Positions 1 through 6,700 of a stretch of 7,463 nucleotides of DNA are shown one piece after another; position 1 is the stretch's first letter; every line of letters begins with the position of its first letter. The position numbers were made by a program, and so were the translations under genes. Source of the DNA: Planctomycetaceae bacterium (GTDB taxonomy: Bacteria > Planctomycetota > Planctomycetia > Pirellulales > Pirellulaceae); assembly GCA_007124535.1 (NCBI GenBank), contig SLEY01000506.1, positions 1 through 7,463 of the forward strand. Reading direction: 5' to 3'. The notes under the pieces were generated by a model that searched no databases, was not told the DNA's origin, and saw only the letters and a list, made by a program, of their open reading frames with translations.

Positions 1-686
1 CCCGGCAGGGCGTGGGCGTCACGGTCTGGCAGGCGATCCGGGCGACGCGGCATCTGGTGCGTGTGAACACGAATTTGGGGACCGTGCTGTTGCTGGCCCC
101 CTTGGCCTGTGTCCCCCGAGAGACGGTTCTGACCGACGGCTTGCCCCAAGTGTTGCGAAGCCTGACGCCTGCCGACTCGGCCGCAGTCTACCGGGCGATC
201 CGGCTGGCCGAACCGGGCGGTTTGGGTTCGGTGGACCAGCTGGACGTGGCGGCATCGCCACCGGCGGATCTGCGGGAAGCGATGGGCGCGGCGGCGGAGC
301 GGGATCTGGTCGCTCGCCAATACGTGAATGACTTCCAGGAGGTATTCGATTGCGTGGTCCCCTGGTTGTTGGCCGCGCGGCAGGCCAGCCCGGACTGGAC
401 CGATGCCATCATTCGCACCCACGTGCGGATGATGGCTACGTATCCGGACAGCCTGATTGCGCGGAAGTGCGGTCGGGGAGTCGCCGAGCAGTCGGCGGCA
501 ATGGCCGGGGCCTTGCTGGACGCCGGCGGGCCTGGTGAGTTGGAATACCAGCGGGGACTGCGGGATCTGGACTTCTGGCTCCGCAGCGACGGCCACCGCC
601 GCAATCCGGGCACGACCGCCGATTTGATCGCGGCCGGACTGTTCGTCTTGCTGCGCGACGATCGTCTACACCCGCCGTTCAGTTAA
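1..686 (+). CDS. CitG/MdcB-type triphosphoribosyl-dephospho-CoA synthase family protein, 5'-truncated by window edge
   Basis: This is the C-terminal part of a CitG/MdcB-like protein. Characterised members make the 2'-(5''-triphosphoribosyl)-3'-dephospho-CoA precursor of the prosthetic group of citrate lyase or malonate decarboxylase from ATP and dephospho-CoA. Counting from the GTG at 12, I see NTNLG followed by TVLLLAPLA (19-31), a GGLG..D.LDVA stretch (69-80), DSLIARK (146-152), GGPG (172-175) and NPGTTADL near the C-terminus (198-205). These are family-typical and in the expected order. The frame is open leftward to the window edge, and the codons before 12 read RQG, continuing a glycine-rich family motif, so the GTG at 12 is probably internal. 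Members usually have close to 300 residues, so about 60-80 N-terminal residues lie outside. It stops at TAA 684-686. No citrate lyase or malonate decarboxylase subunit gene is visible, so the in vivo substrate is uncertain; CitG-like genes in planctomycetes and methylotrophs may serve another nucleotide-transfer or cofactor pathway (inference). Confidence 0.82.
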   Translation, partial: RQGVGVTVWQAIRATRHLVRVNTNLGTVLLLAPLACVPRETVLTDGLPQVLRSLTPADSAAVYRAIRLAEPGGLGSVDQLDVAASPPADLREAMGAAAERDLVARQYVNDFQEVFDCVVPWLLAARQASPDWTDAIIRTHVRMMATYPDSLIARKCGRGVAEQSAAMAGALLDAGGPGELEYQRGLRDLDFWLRSDGHRRNPGTTADLIAAGLFVLLRDDRLHPPFS

Positions 687-803
687 CGACTGTAACCCGA
701 ATTCATTAGAATAATCCCTCCGTATGCGAGTAGGCATGCGGCCAGCCGCGGGAATACGAGCTTCGTTGATCATGGGGCGATTTATCTCCCCCCGTAAAGA
801 GTA

Positions 804-833
804 TTGGAAATCATCTCCTGGCGACGTTAGAAT
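804..833 (+). promoter_or_regulatory. Candidate sigma70-type promoter for the pilT-like pair
   Basis: TTGGAA (804-809) and TAGAAT (828-833) are separated by 18 bp, a reasonable -35/-10 arrangement. Transcription would start near 840 and leave a leader of about 70 nt before the ATG at 910. A weaker alternative, TTAACG (683-688) and TAGAAT (707-712), also 18 bp apart, overlaps the end of the preceding gene. Both share TTAGAAT at the -10 element. This is consensus matching by eye only; planctomycete promoters are poorly defined. Confidence 0.35.
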
Positions 834-872
834 CCACGTTCAGTGTGGTCGCGTTGTCTCTTCGCCTCCCTG

Positions 873-893
873 GCGGGGCGCGGCCCTCCCCGC
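873..893 (+). promoter_or_regulatory. GC-rich leader stem-loop just upstream of the first pilT-like gene
   Basis: GCGGGG (873-878) is perfectly complementary to CCCCGC (888-893), with a 9-nt loop. In mRNA this would form a stable hairpin ending 16 nt before the ATG at 910 and immediately before the Shine-Dalgarno-like GGAAG at 899-903. No T-run follows, so it is not an intrinsic terminator. It could tune translation initiation or protect the 5' end; the function is inferred. Confidence 0.35.
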
Positions 894-909
894 TTAGCGG
901 AAGACGGCC

Positions 910-2424
910 ATGTCCAAAGCATCCCAGCAGGTCTTCACACGGATCGTACTGCGCAACAAGCTGTTGAGTGAGGCCGAAGTCGACGCGCTGCTGGCCGAAT
1001 TTCCAGAACCGCGGCAGGCGCTGGAGCAATTGGTCCAGCGAAAGCGGCTGACCGAAAAGACGGCGGAACAGTTTTGGACGGTTTACGAGAAGAAGCTGGA
1101 CCAACTGTTTGCCGAACAGCTCAGTCTGGACGAAGGCGACGAATCGCCCGGGCCCCCGCCGATACCGGAACCTCCGGAGGAACGCTCGCCGGTGGCGTCC
1201 GGCGACCAGTCCCCGGCCGCCGCGCCGGTAACCTCGGCGGAATTGGAGGTTGGGCCGGTGGCGACGGGCGCCGACGTGGAATCGCCGGGCGACGTCCAGC
1301 CCTTGCCGGCCCCGGGCCAGGAGCTGATGCACCGCCTGATGTCGGAGGCGCGGCGGGCTGGCGCTTCGGACCTGCATTTGAAGACGGGGATGCCCCCGGT
1401 CATTCGGGTTCGGGCCAGTTTGCAGGATCTGCCTTATCCCCCGCTGGATGCTGCGGCGGTCGCGAATTCGCTGCGTGCGATCCTGACCGCCGACCAGGCG
1501 GCGGCCTTCGACGAAGACCTGGACCTGGATTTTTCCTACGACGGCGGAGCGGAACTGGGACGGTTTCGCACGAATCTGCTGCACCAGCACAACGGGGTGG
1601 ATGGCGTTTTCCGCTTGATCCCCGAACAGCTCCCCACCTTCGAGGAATTGAACTTACCCGATGTGGTCAAACGGTTTACCGAATACCGGGTCGGGATCGT
1701 GCTGGTCACCGGGCCCAAGGGTTCGGGCAAGACGACCACCTTGGCCGCAATGGTCAATCGCATCAACTCCAACCGGGCCGAGCACATCATCACGGTCGAG
1801 GATCCGATTGAATTCGTGCACCCGTGTAAGAAGGGACATGTGAACCAGCGGCAGGTGGGCCTGCATACGCAGTCGTTCGGCAACGCGCTCCGTTCGGCGC
1901 TGCGTGAAGCTCCGGATGTGATCATGGTGGGGGAGATGCGAGATCTGGACACCACGTCCTTGGCGATTACCGCCGCGGAGACGGGGCATCTGGTTCTGGC
2001 CACCCTGCACACGCCGGATGCGATCCGGACCATCGGGCGGATCCTGGACGTCTTTCCTCCCAAGGAGCAGCCGCAGATTCGGGCCATGTTGTCCGAATCG
2101 CTGCGCGGCATTTGCTCGCAACAGTTGTTGCCCAGCGCCGATCAAACGGAGATGGTGTTGGTGCTGGAGATCCTGGTCAACACGCTGGCGATCGGGCATC
2201 TGATCCGGGAGGAGAAGGTGCATCAGATCCGCGGTTTGATGCAGACTGGCAAGCAGTACGGCATGCAGTTGATGGACGAATCGCTGGTGAAGCTGGCCAC
2301 GGAAGGCCGGATTTCGCGGGAGATGGCCATCACGCATGCGGAGAATCCCCGCTACGTGACCAAGGAACTGGCGACTGGATCGTCGCTCCCTCGCCCCGTT
2401 TCCAAGGATCGGCATCATGGCTGA
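910..2424 (+). CDS. PilT-type type IV pilus ATPase with extra N-terminal domain
   Basis: This 504-residue protein belongs to the PilT branch of secretion ATPases, hexameric cytoplasmic motors that depolymerise type IV pili. Residues 1-70 are a helical domain not found in canonical PilT, followed by an acidic, Pro-rich linker (75-136). The PilT PAS-like domain starts near 138 (ASDLHLKTG at 152-160). The ATPase core shows Walker A GPKGSGKT (268-275), the Asp box TVEDPIEFVH (295-304), Walker B around DVIMVGEMRD (336-345, Glu342) and a complete His box GHLVLATLHT (359-368). No tetracysteine zinc motif of PilB is present, which favours PilT. The usual AIRNLIRE motif reads AIGHLIRE (427-434), losing Arg and Asn, and Walker A has Lys where Thr is usual. 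Typical PilT has 340-370 residues; the excess is all N-terminal. The ATG at 910 follows GGAAG (899-903) by 6 nt. The stop overlaps the next gene by 8 bp. It could serve another filament motor rather than twitching. Confidence 0.9.
   Translation: MSKASQQVFTRIVLRNKLLSEAEVDALLAEFPEPRQALEQLVQRKRLTEKTAEQFWTVYEKKLDQLFAEQLSLDEGDESPGPPPIPEPPEERSPVASGDQSPAAAPVTSAELEVGPVATGADVESPGDVQPLPAPGQELMHRLMSEARRAGASDLHLKTGMPPVIRVRASLQDLPYPPLDAAAVANSLRAILTADQAAAFDEDLDLDFSYDGGAELGRFRTNLLHQHNGVDGVFRLIPEQLPTFEELNLPDVVKRFTEYRVGIVLVTGPKGSGKTTTLAAMVNRINSNRAEHIITVEDPIEFVHPCKKGHVNQRQVGLHTQSFGNALRSALREAPDVIMVGEMRDLDTTSLAITAAETGHLVLATLHTPDAIRTIGRILDVFPPKEQPQIRAMLSESLRGICSQQLLPSADQTEMVLVLEILVNTLAIGHLIREEKVHQIRGLMQTGKQYGMQLMDESLVKLATEGRISREMAITHAENPRYVTKELATGSSLPRPVSKDRHHG
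2404..2408 (+). promoter_or_regulatory. Ribosome binding site for the second pilT-like gene, inside the first
   Basis: AAGGA lies within the last codons of the upstream gene, 8 nt before the ATG at 2417. The good spacing and the 8-bp gene overlap support this start and suggest translational coupling of the two ATPases. Confidence 0.6.
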
Positions 2425-3481
2425 ACTGGATCCCCTGCTCCTGAACATGCACGAGACGAATGCCTCCGACCTGCATCTGGTGGTGGGGCAGAAGCCCAAG
2501 TACCGGATCGACGGCGAGGTGCGGGTGATCGAGGACCACGGGGTCCTGACGCGCGAGTCGCTGGCGGCCTACTTGTTCGAAATCTGCAGCGACGCCCAGC
2601 GGGAGCGTTACGAGCAGAATCTGGATTTCGACTTTGCCTACGGCATCGAAGACAAAGCTCGTTTCCGTTGCAACTACTTCTTCCAGCGGACCGGCTATGC
2701 GGCGGTGATGCGTTTGATCCCCACGCGAATCCTGACCATCGAGGAGTTGGGATTGCCGCCCGTGGTGCGGCGGTTTACCGAGCTGCGCAGCGGGCTGGTG
2801 CTGGTGACCGGGCCCACGGGCAGCGGGAAATCCACGACCCTGGCGGCGATGATCGACCATATCAATCACAAGTATCGCAAACACATCGTGACGATCGAGG
2901 ACCCCATCGAATTCGTGCATCGGAATCGCCAGGCGATCATCACGCATCGCGAGGTCGGCGAGCACACGCATTCATTTGCCAACGCCTTGCGCGCGGTGAC
3001 GCGGCAGGATGCCGACGTGGTTTTGGTCGGGGAGATGCGGGACCTGGAAACGATCGGTTTGGCGATCAGTGCGGCCAGCATGGGGACTTTGGTCTACGGG
3101 ACCCTGCACACGAATAGTGCTCCGAAGACCATCGATCGGATCATCGACGTGTTCCCCAGCGATCAGCAGGCCCAGATTCGCACCATGCTTGCCGAATCGA
3201 TCCGGGGCATCGTGGCCCAGCAGTTGCTGCGCCGCCGCGGGGGCAAGGGCCGTGTGGCCGCCAACGAGATCCTGTTCGGAACCGGCGCGGTGGCGAACAT
3301 CATCCGGGAGGGCAAGATCGAGAAGATCACCTCGGTGCTGCAGTCCAGCAAACGCGAGGGCATGCAGTCGATGGATGACGCATTGCAGGAGTTGGTGGAC
3401 GACGACGTGATCGACGGAGTGGATGCGTACATGAAAGCCGCGGACAAGCAGCGATTCGCGAAGTTCGCGCCGCAGGTTTAG
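2417..3481 (+). CDS. pilT: PilT-type type IV pilus retraction ATPase
   Basis: This 354-residue protein matches PilT in length and layout. It has an N-terminal PAS-like domain with ASDLHLVVG (16-24) and then a RecA-like core: canonical Walker A GPTGSGKST (132-140, Lys138), Asp box TIEDPIEFVH (159-168), Walker B DVVLVGEMRDLET (200-212, Glu206) and His box GTLVYGTLHT (223-232). Its role would be ATP-driven pilus depolymerisation at the inner-membrane platform. Two consensus positions deviate: the first His of the His box (usually GHLV) is Thr224, while His231 is kept, and the AIRNLIREGK motif reads AVANIIREGK (291-300). It has no PilB zinc motif. It shares only part of its sequence with the upstream gene product (core motifs align, N-terminus does not), so the pair is an old duplication or heteromeric partnership rather than a recent copy. 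The start is supported by the AAGGA at 2404-2408. Transcription from 910 probably covers both genes. No pilus structural gene is in view. Confidence 0.92.
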   Translation: MAELDPLLLNMHETNASDLHLVVGQKPKYRIDGEVRVIEDHGVLTRESLAAYLFEICSDAQRERYEQNLDFDFAYGIEDKARFRCNYFFQRTGYAAVMRLIPTRILTIEELGLPPVVRRFTELRSGLVLVTGPTGSGKSTTLAAMIDHINHKYRKHIVTIEDPIEFVHRNRQAIITHREVGEHTHSFANALRAVTRQDADVVLVGEMRDLETIGLAISAASMGTLVYGTLHTNSAPKTIDRIIDVFPSDQQAQIRTMLAESIRGIVAQQLLRRRGGKGRVAANEILFGTGAVANIIREGKIEKITSVLQSSKREGMQSMDDALQELVDDDVIDGVDAYMKAADKQRFAKFAPQV

Positions 3482-3538
3482 TCCGCAAATCACATTGGAT
3501 AGCCCACCAAGGCAAGAAGTTGCTTGCTGCGCGCCCCC

Positions 3539-3562
3539 GTAGGTTGGGCATTCCTGCCCGAC
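3539..3562 (+). repeat. REP-like hairpin with 5' GTAG tetranucleotide
   Basis: GTAG (3539-3542) directly precedes an 8-bp stem, GTTGGGCA (3543-3550) with TGCCCGAC (3555-3562), closed by a TTCC loop; the one mismatch is a T-G wobble. A GTAG-type tetranucleotide at the foot of an imperfect hairpin is the known signature of REP sequences handled by REP-associated Y1 tyrosine transposases (RAYTs). No transposase gene is in the window, so this would be a non-autonomous copy. It lies 57 bp past the pilT stop and may also stabilise that mRNA's 3' end. Confidence 0.55.
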
Positions 3563-3574
3563 GATCCCCACAGG

Positions 3575-3626
3575 GCATCGTTCCCACGCTTCCGCGTGGG
3601 AACGCAAGCTCGGACGCTTCGCGTCC
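3575..3626 (+). repeat. Two-hairpin repeat, left arm of an inverted pair
   Basis: The unit starts with GCATCG and contains an 11-bp perfect stem (3579-3589 with 3594-3604, loop TTCC) followed after 7 nt by a second stem, GGACGC (3612-3617) with GCGTCC (3621-3626), loop TTC. Its reverse complement recurs at 3686-3738 with high identity, including both hairpins and the outer hexamer. The short palindromic, intergenic, inverted-pair design fits a REPIN/BIME-type dispersed repeat. Confidence 0.75.
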
Positions 3627-3680
3627 CATGAAAGGAACCGTATCAACTGAAAACGATGCAGGAGTTTCAAGTGGGAAAGT

Positions 3681-3700
3681 GGAAAAGACGCGAAGCGTCT
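3681..3700 (-). terminator. Possible intrinsic terminator of the kinase gene, formed by a repeat hairpin
   Basis: Read on the minus strand, downstream of the kinase stop, the 6-bp stem AGACGC-TTC-GCGTCT is followed directly by TTT and then CC (3685-3681), making a four-T run with the last stem base. The 11-bp stem of the same repeat lies just before it. The T-run is short, so strength is uncertain. In the plus direction the matching hairpin (3612-3626) lacks a T-run, so no comparable terminator is seen for the pilT transcript. Confidence 0.35.
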
Positions 3701-3738
3701 AAACCGTGCGTTCCCACGCGGAAGCGTGGGAACGATGC
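3686..3738 (-). repeat. Two-hairpin repeat, right arm of the inverted pair
   Basis: This is the reverse-complement partner of 3575-3626. It has the stem AGACGC (3686-3691) with GCGTCT (3695-3700) and triloop GAA, then an 11-bp stem (3709-3719 with 3724-3734) with loop GGAA, ending in CGATGC (3733-3738), the complement of GCATCG at 3575-3580. The small stem differs from its partner by a compensated end pair (A-T instead of G-C), so the stem is kept although the sequence changed. The spacer between the arms (3627-3685) is unrelated AT-richer sequence. Confidence 0.75.
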
Positions 3739-3755
3739 AGTTGCGATTTGCGGCA

Positions 3756-6700
3756 CTACGGGTCGGGCAGCAATCGGGCGCTGGAGAGCGTTTGCCGCAA
3801 GGGCTCGGCGTCCTCGTTCGCTTTCCTCGGATTCCATTCCAACTGGTGATCGAAGGGCCAATCTTCGGGGGTCAGGGCCGCTTCCGAGCGGGCCCAACTG
3901 GCTTGATCGTCCCAGTAGATCACCACGGGCCGTCCGGCGCGGCGCTCGTTCACGATCGGCTCGACCAGCGATGCCGGCAAATGGAAGGAGGGGGACTCCG
4001 CGGTCGGGCCGTTTTCCGCTTTCAACTGCTTGCGTCCGAAATCCAGGGGGACATGCTGAGCGGCGTCTTGCGGGGGGAGCAAGATCACCCGGCCCCGCTG
4101 GTCGGTGAAGTGGAACACGACGCGCATCGCATCGGGCGCGGGCCGCTCGTTGCGCGAGGCCAGGATATGGCGGGCTGCTCGCGCCGGGTCCCGAGGACTG
4201 TGCACTTCGATCAACAAATCATAGTAACGTCGCAGATAGGCCAGCATCTGTTCTCGGTAGGGAAAGGCCGCGACCAGCCGCTCCAGGTAGTCGGCGTCCT
4301 GTACCGCGGCCGACCGGCGCTGGGGATCGGGGTCGCGCAACTGAACCGCCAGCAGCAGTTCGGCGGCCAGCAACTGCATTTCCTGAGTTTCGCGGCGTTG
4401 CGGGTCCGGGCTGGTGTGCAGATCGAAGCGTTTGAGGAAGGCCCGCAGGGCGTCCAATCCCTGCCCGTCGGGAACTTTTTGGGTGGCCAGCACGGCCTGG
4501 GCCAGTTCGTGCAGCAAGCGTACCCGTTCTTCGTGAATCCCGATCACCAGGGGTCCGTCGGCGTTCAGGCGGGCCAATTCGCTGTCCGCCTCGGCCAGGC
4601 GGCCGTCCAGGGCGAGGCTGATCGCCCGTTTGCAGGACATGGCGGCCCGGGTGGCGGCGTCGTCGGCATGGTCGCGGGCGACGGCGTACAGCCGTGCGGC
4701 CTCCGCCAGATCCACCGGCGCGTCGGAGGCCGCCCCCTGGTACAGCTCGCAATCCGCCCGCCGCTCGCTGGAATTCGAATAACGCTCGCGCAGTTCGCGG
4801 AGGAAGCGTTGCGCGCCCCGCCGCTCCGGCTGATCCTCCGCCCGCGCTCTCGCCCGACGGATCTCGCCCAAGACCAGATCGTATTGGGCTCTTGCCAGTC
4901 GGACATCCCCGCTGTACCGCTCGGCCATCGCCTGACCGTGGTCGTTGTGAAATACGAAGAGTTGGGCAAAATCGTTTTCGAACCGCCAGAAGTTGTCATA
5001 ACGGATCCGCCGTGCCTCCTGGAACTCCAGGCTGGCCCGCCGCACATTCCACTGATTCATCAGGATCCAGGCCTGCCGCTCGTGCACGTGAGCCGCCAAC
5101 GGGTGGTTCAGTTGCCGCAACTCGGAAACGTCCAGCAGTTCTCGGGCACGCGCCAACGCGTACCCGGCGTCCGGGTACCGGTCGGCCGGCTCCGGATTCC
5201 CCACCGAACTGGCAATCGCCTCGTTCACCCACGCCTCGATCTGCAGCAGACGGGGAACAGGACGGAGCGCCCGAGCGGCTCGAAAACGATCGCGGGCCGC
5301 GAGATAGTCCTGGAACACCAAGGCATACAGTTGGCCGCTGTCGACCAGGCATCGGGCCTCCAGGGCCGGTGTACCGGATGCCAGCGAGCGGTAACCGTCC
5401 AGGGCCGTCGCGTAGGCATCCGCCGCCAACGCCGCCAGTTCCGCATCGTTGCTGATCGCCGCGATCTTATGCTTCAGGACCGCTCGGGTGTGCCAGTGCA
5501 GTGCGCCGGGTTCCGCCGCTTCGTCCGCTCGGAACCGCTGCCAGGCGGCCCGGAGCCGGTCCGCCAGTTGTTCATCCAGCAGGTCTTCGAACGAGAGCTG
5601 AATCAATTCATTGAGCAATTCCGCTTCCGGGGCACTCAACCGCCGCTGGGCCTCGCGAGCCAGCCGCAGCAACCCGTCTTGAACCGCCGTCACATCCGCG
5701 TGCAGTATCGGGTGGCTGCCGTTCAGGATTTCGGCGGCGCCGGACGAGCGGGGCCCCCCGTTGCGCAACTCGGATACGATCGCGCGGCGGACATAAGGCA
5801 TCAGCCACGGTGTTTCGTCGAACCACCAGGGCCCGTTCAAGCCGGGCAGCCCCTCGATTTCCAGGCTCAGTTCGGCCTCCGCCACCGATCCGCTTTCCTG
5901 CGGGCTCACCGGTTGCCCGTTTCCGGCGAGGTACAAGCTGCTCCAAATCACCAGGACGACCAGGAACGCCGTCGCCGCGCCGGATATTTCCCACCGGCGA
6001 ACCCGTGCACGAGCTTCCTCACGCGTCGGAAGATCGCGGGAACGTGTGGAACAAGAAGACTCCCGCCGGCCACGGTGTGGCGCCGCACGGCGGCCTGCCG
6101 GTGGGGGCGGCGGCGAGCCCGCCGGGTCCGCCCCTGACTCGGACTCCGCGTCCAGAACATCGCCCAGCAACGGCTCCAATGCCTCTGGAACACAAAAACC
6201 CTGAATCGCAGCCAACAACGCCGCCGGTGTGTCGAAGCGGTCGTCCGCGTCCTCGGCCAGCAAGTACGGGAACAGCTGTTCCAATTCCGGCGGACAGTCG
6301 GGCCGGTATTCCGATAACGGCATACGCGTCGGGCCGCCCACTTTCGACGGCGTGCCCGAATGCTTGGACGAGCTGTCCGGCACCAAAGGAGGGTGTCCGG
6401 TCAGCAGGAAGTACAACGTGCATCCCAAACCGTAGAGGTCCGCCCGAATATCCGCGGAACTGGAGTCCATCCATTGTTCCGGGGCCATATAATCCGCCGT
6501 GCCCATCGCAATGCCGGGCCGAGTCAATTCGCGGGCCATCGCGACATCCCAACGCGCCAGTCCCAGGTCCAGGATCTTCACCACCCCGTCCCGAGTCAGC
6601 ATCAGGTTCGCCGGTTTGATGTCGCGGTGGACCAGCCCCAGACGATGCACGTAGTCCAAGCCCTCGGCCGCCTGACGAATCAGTTCGCAGGCGGCTCCCA

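Larger units (their letters stand above)
687..909. other. Intergenic leader region between the CitG-like gene and the pilT-like pair
   Basis: These 223 bp contain no convincing gene. I see the promoter candidates described at 804-833, a short GCGG/CCGC hairpin with a 4-nt loop at 738-749 that lacks a T-run and so is a poor terminator, a small CCAC/GTGG stem (834-837 with 845-848) at the presumed transcript start, and a strong GC stem-loop at 873-893. The minus-strand reading frame that spans this area is a shadow of the downstream gene. Confidence 0.5.
3482..3755. other. Convergent intergenic region packed with hairpin repeats
   Basis: These 274 bp separate the plus-strand pilT pair from the minus-strand kinase. 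About 64% of the region, from 3539 to the 3738 end, is a GTAG-headed REP-like hairpin plus the inverted repeat pair and its spacer. The rest is unremarkable apart from a weak stem GCAAG/CTTGC at 3512-3527 and a 10-bp direct repeat AACGATGCAG at 3652-3661 and 3731-3740. I see no gene here. Confidence 0.7.

Noticed and set aside
738..749. GCGG-CCAG-CCGC hairpin as a terminator for the CitG-like gene
   Set aside because: The stem has only 4 bp and no T-run follows it.
910..2424. Assignment of the longer ATPase as a PilB/GspE extension ATPase because of its extra N-terminal domain
   Set aside because: The tetracysteine zinc-binding motif of PilB/GspE is absent, and the PAS-like domain and C-terminal layout follow PilT.
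1654..2499. Minus-strand open frames of 190-280 codons opposite the pilT-like genes
   Set aside because: They mirror highly conserved ATPase codons, cross the gene junction without any signal of their own, and are rich in His/Gln/Arg as expected of antisense translation.
3512..3527. GCAAG/CTTGC stem as an intrinsic terminator for the pilT pair
   Set aside because: The stem has 5 bp and is followed by TGCGCGCC, not a T-run.
3539..3738. CRISPR-like array, because several short palindromic repeats are clustered
   Set aside because: The repeats differ in sequence, alternate in orientation and have unequal spacing; there are no uniform spacers and no cas genes.
3726..6137. An 803-codon open frame on the plus strand, antisense to the kinase gene
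   Set aside because: It begins inside the right repeat unit, lies opposite the C-terminal half of a kinase gene with many intact motifs, and its product is a Gln/Arg/Gly/Pro-rich string without domains. Such long antisense frames are common in GC-rich genes because stop codons are rare there.
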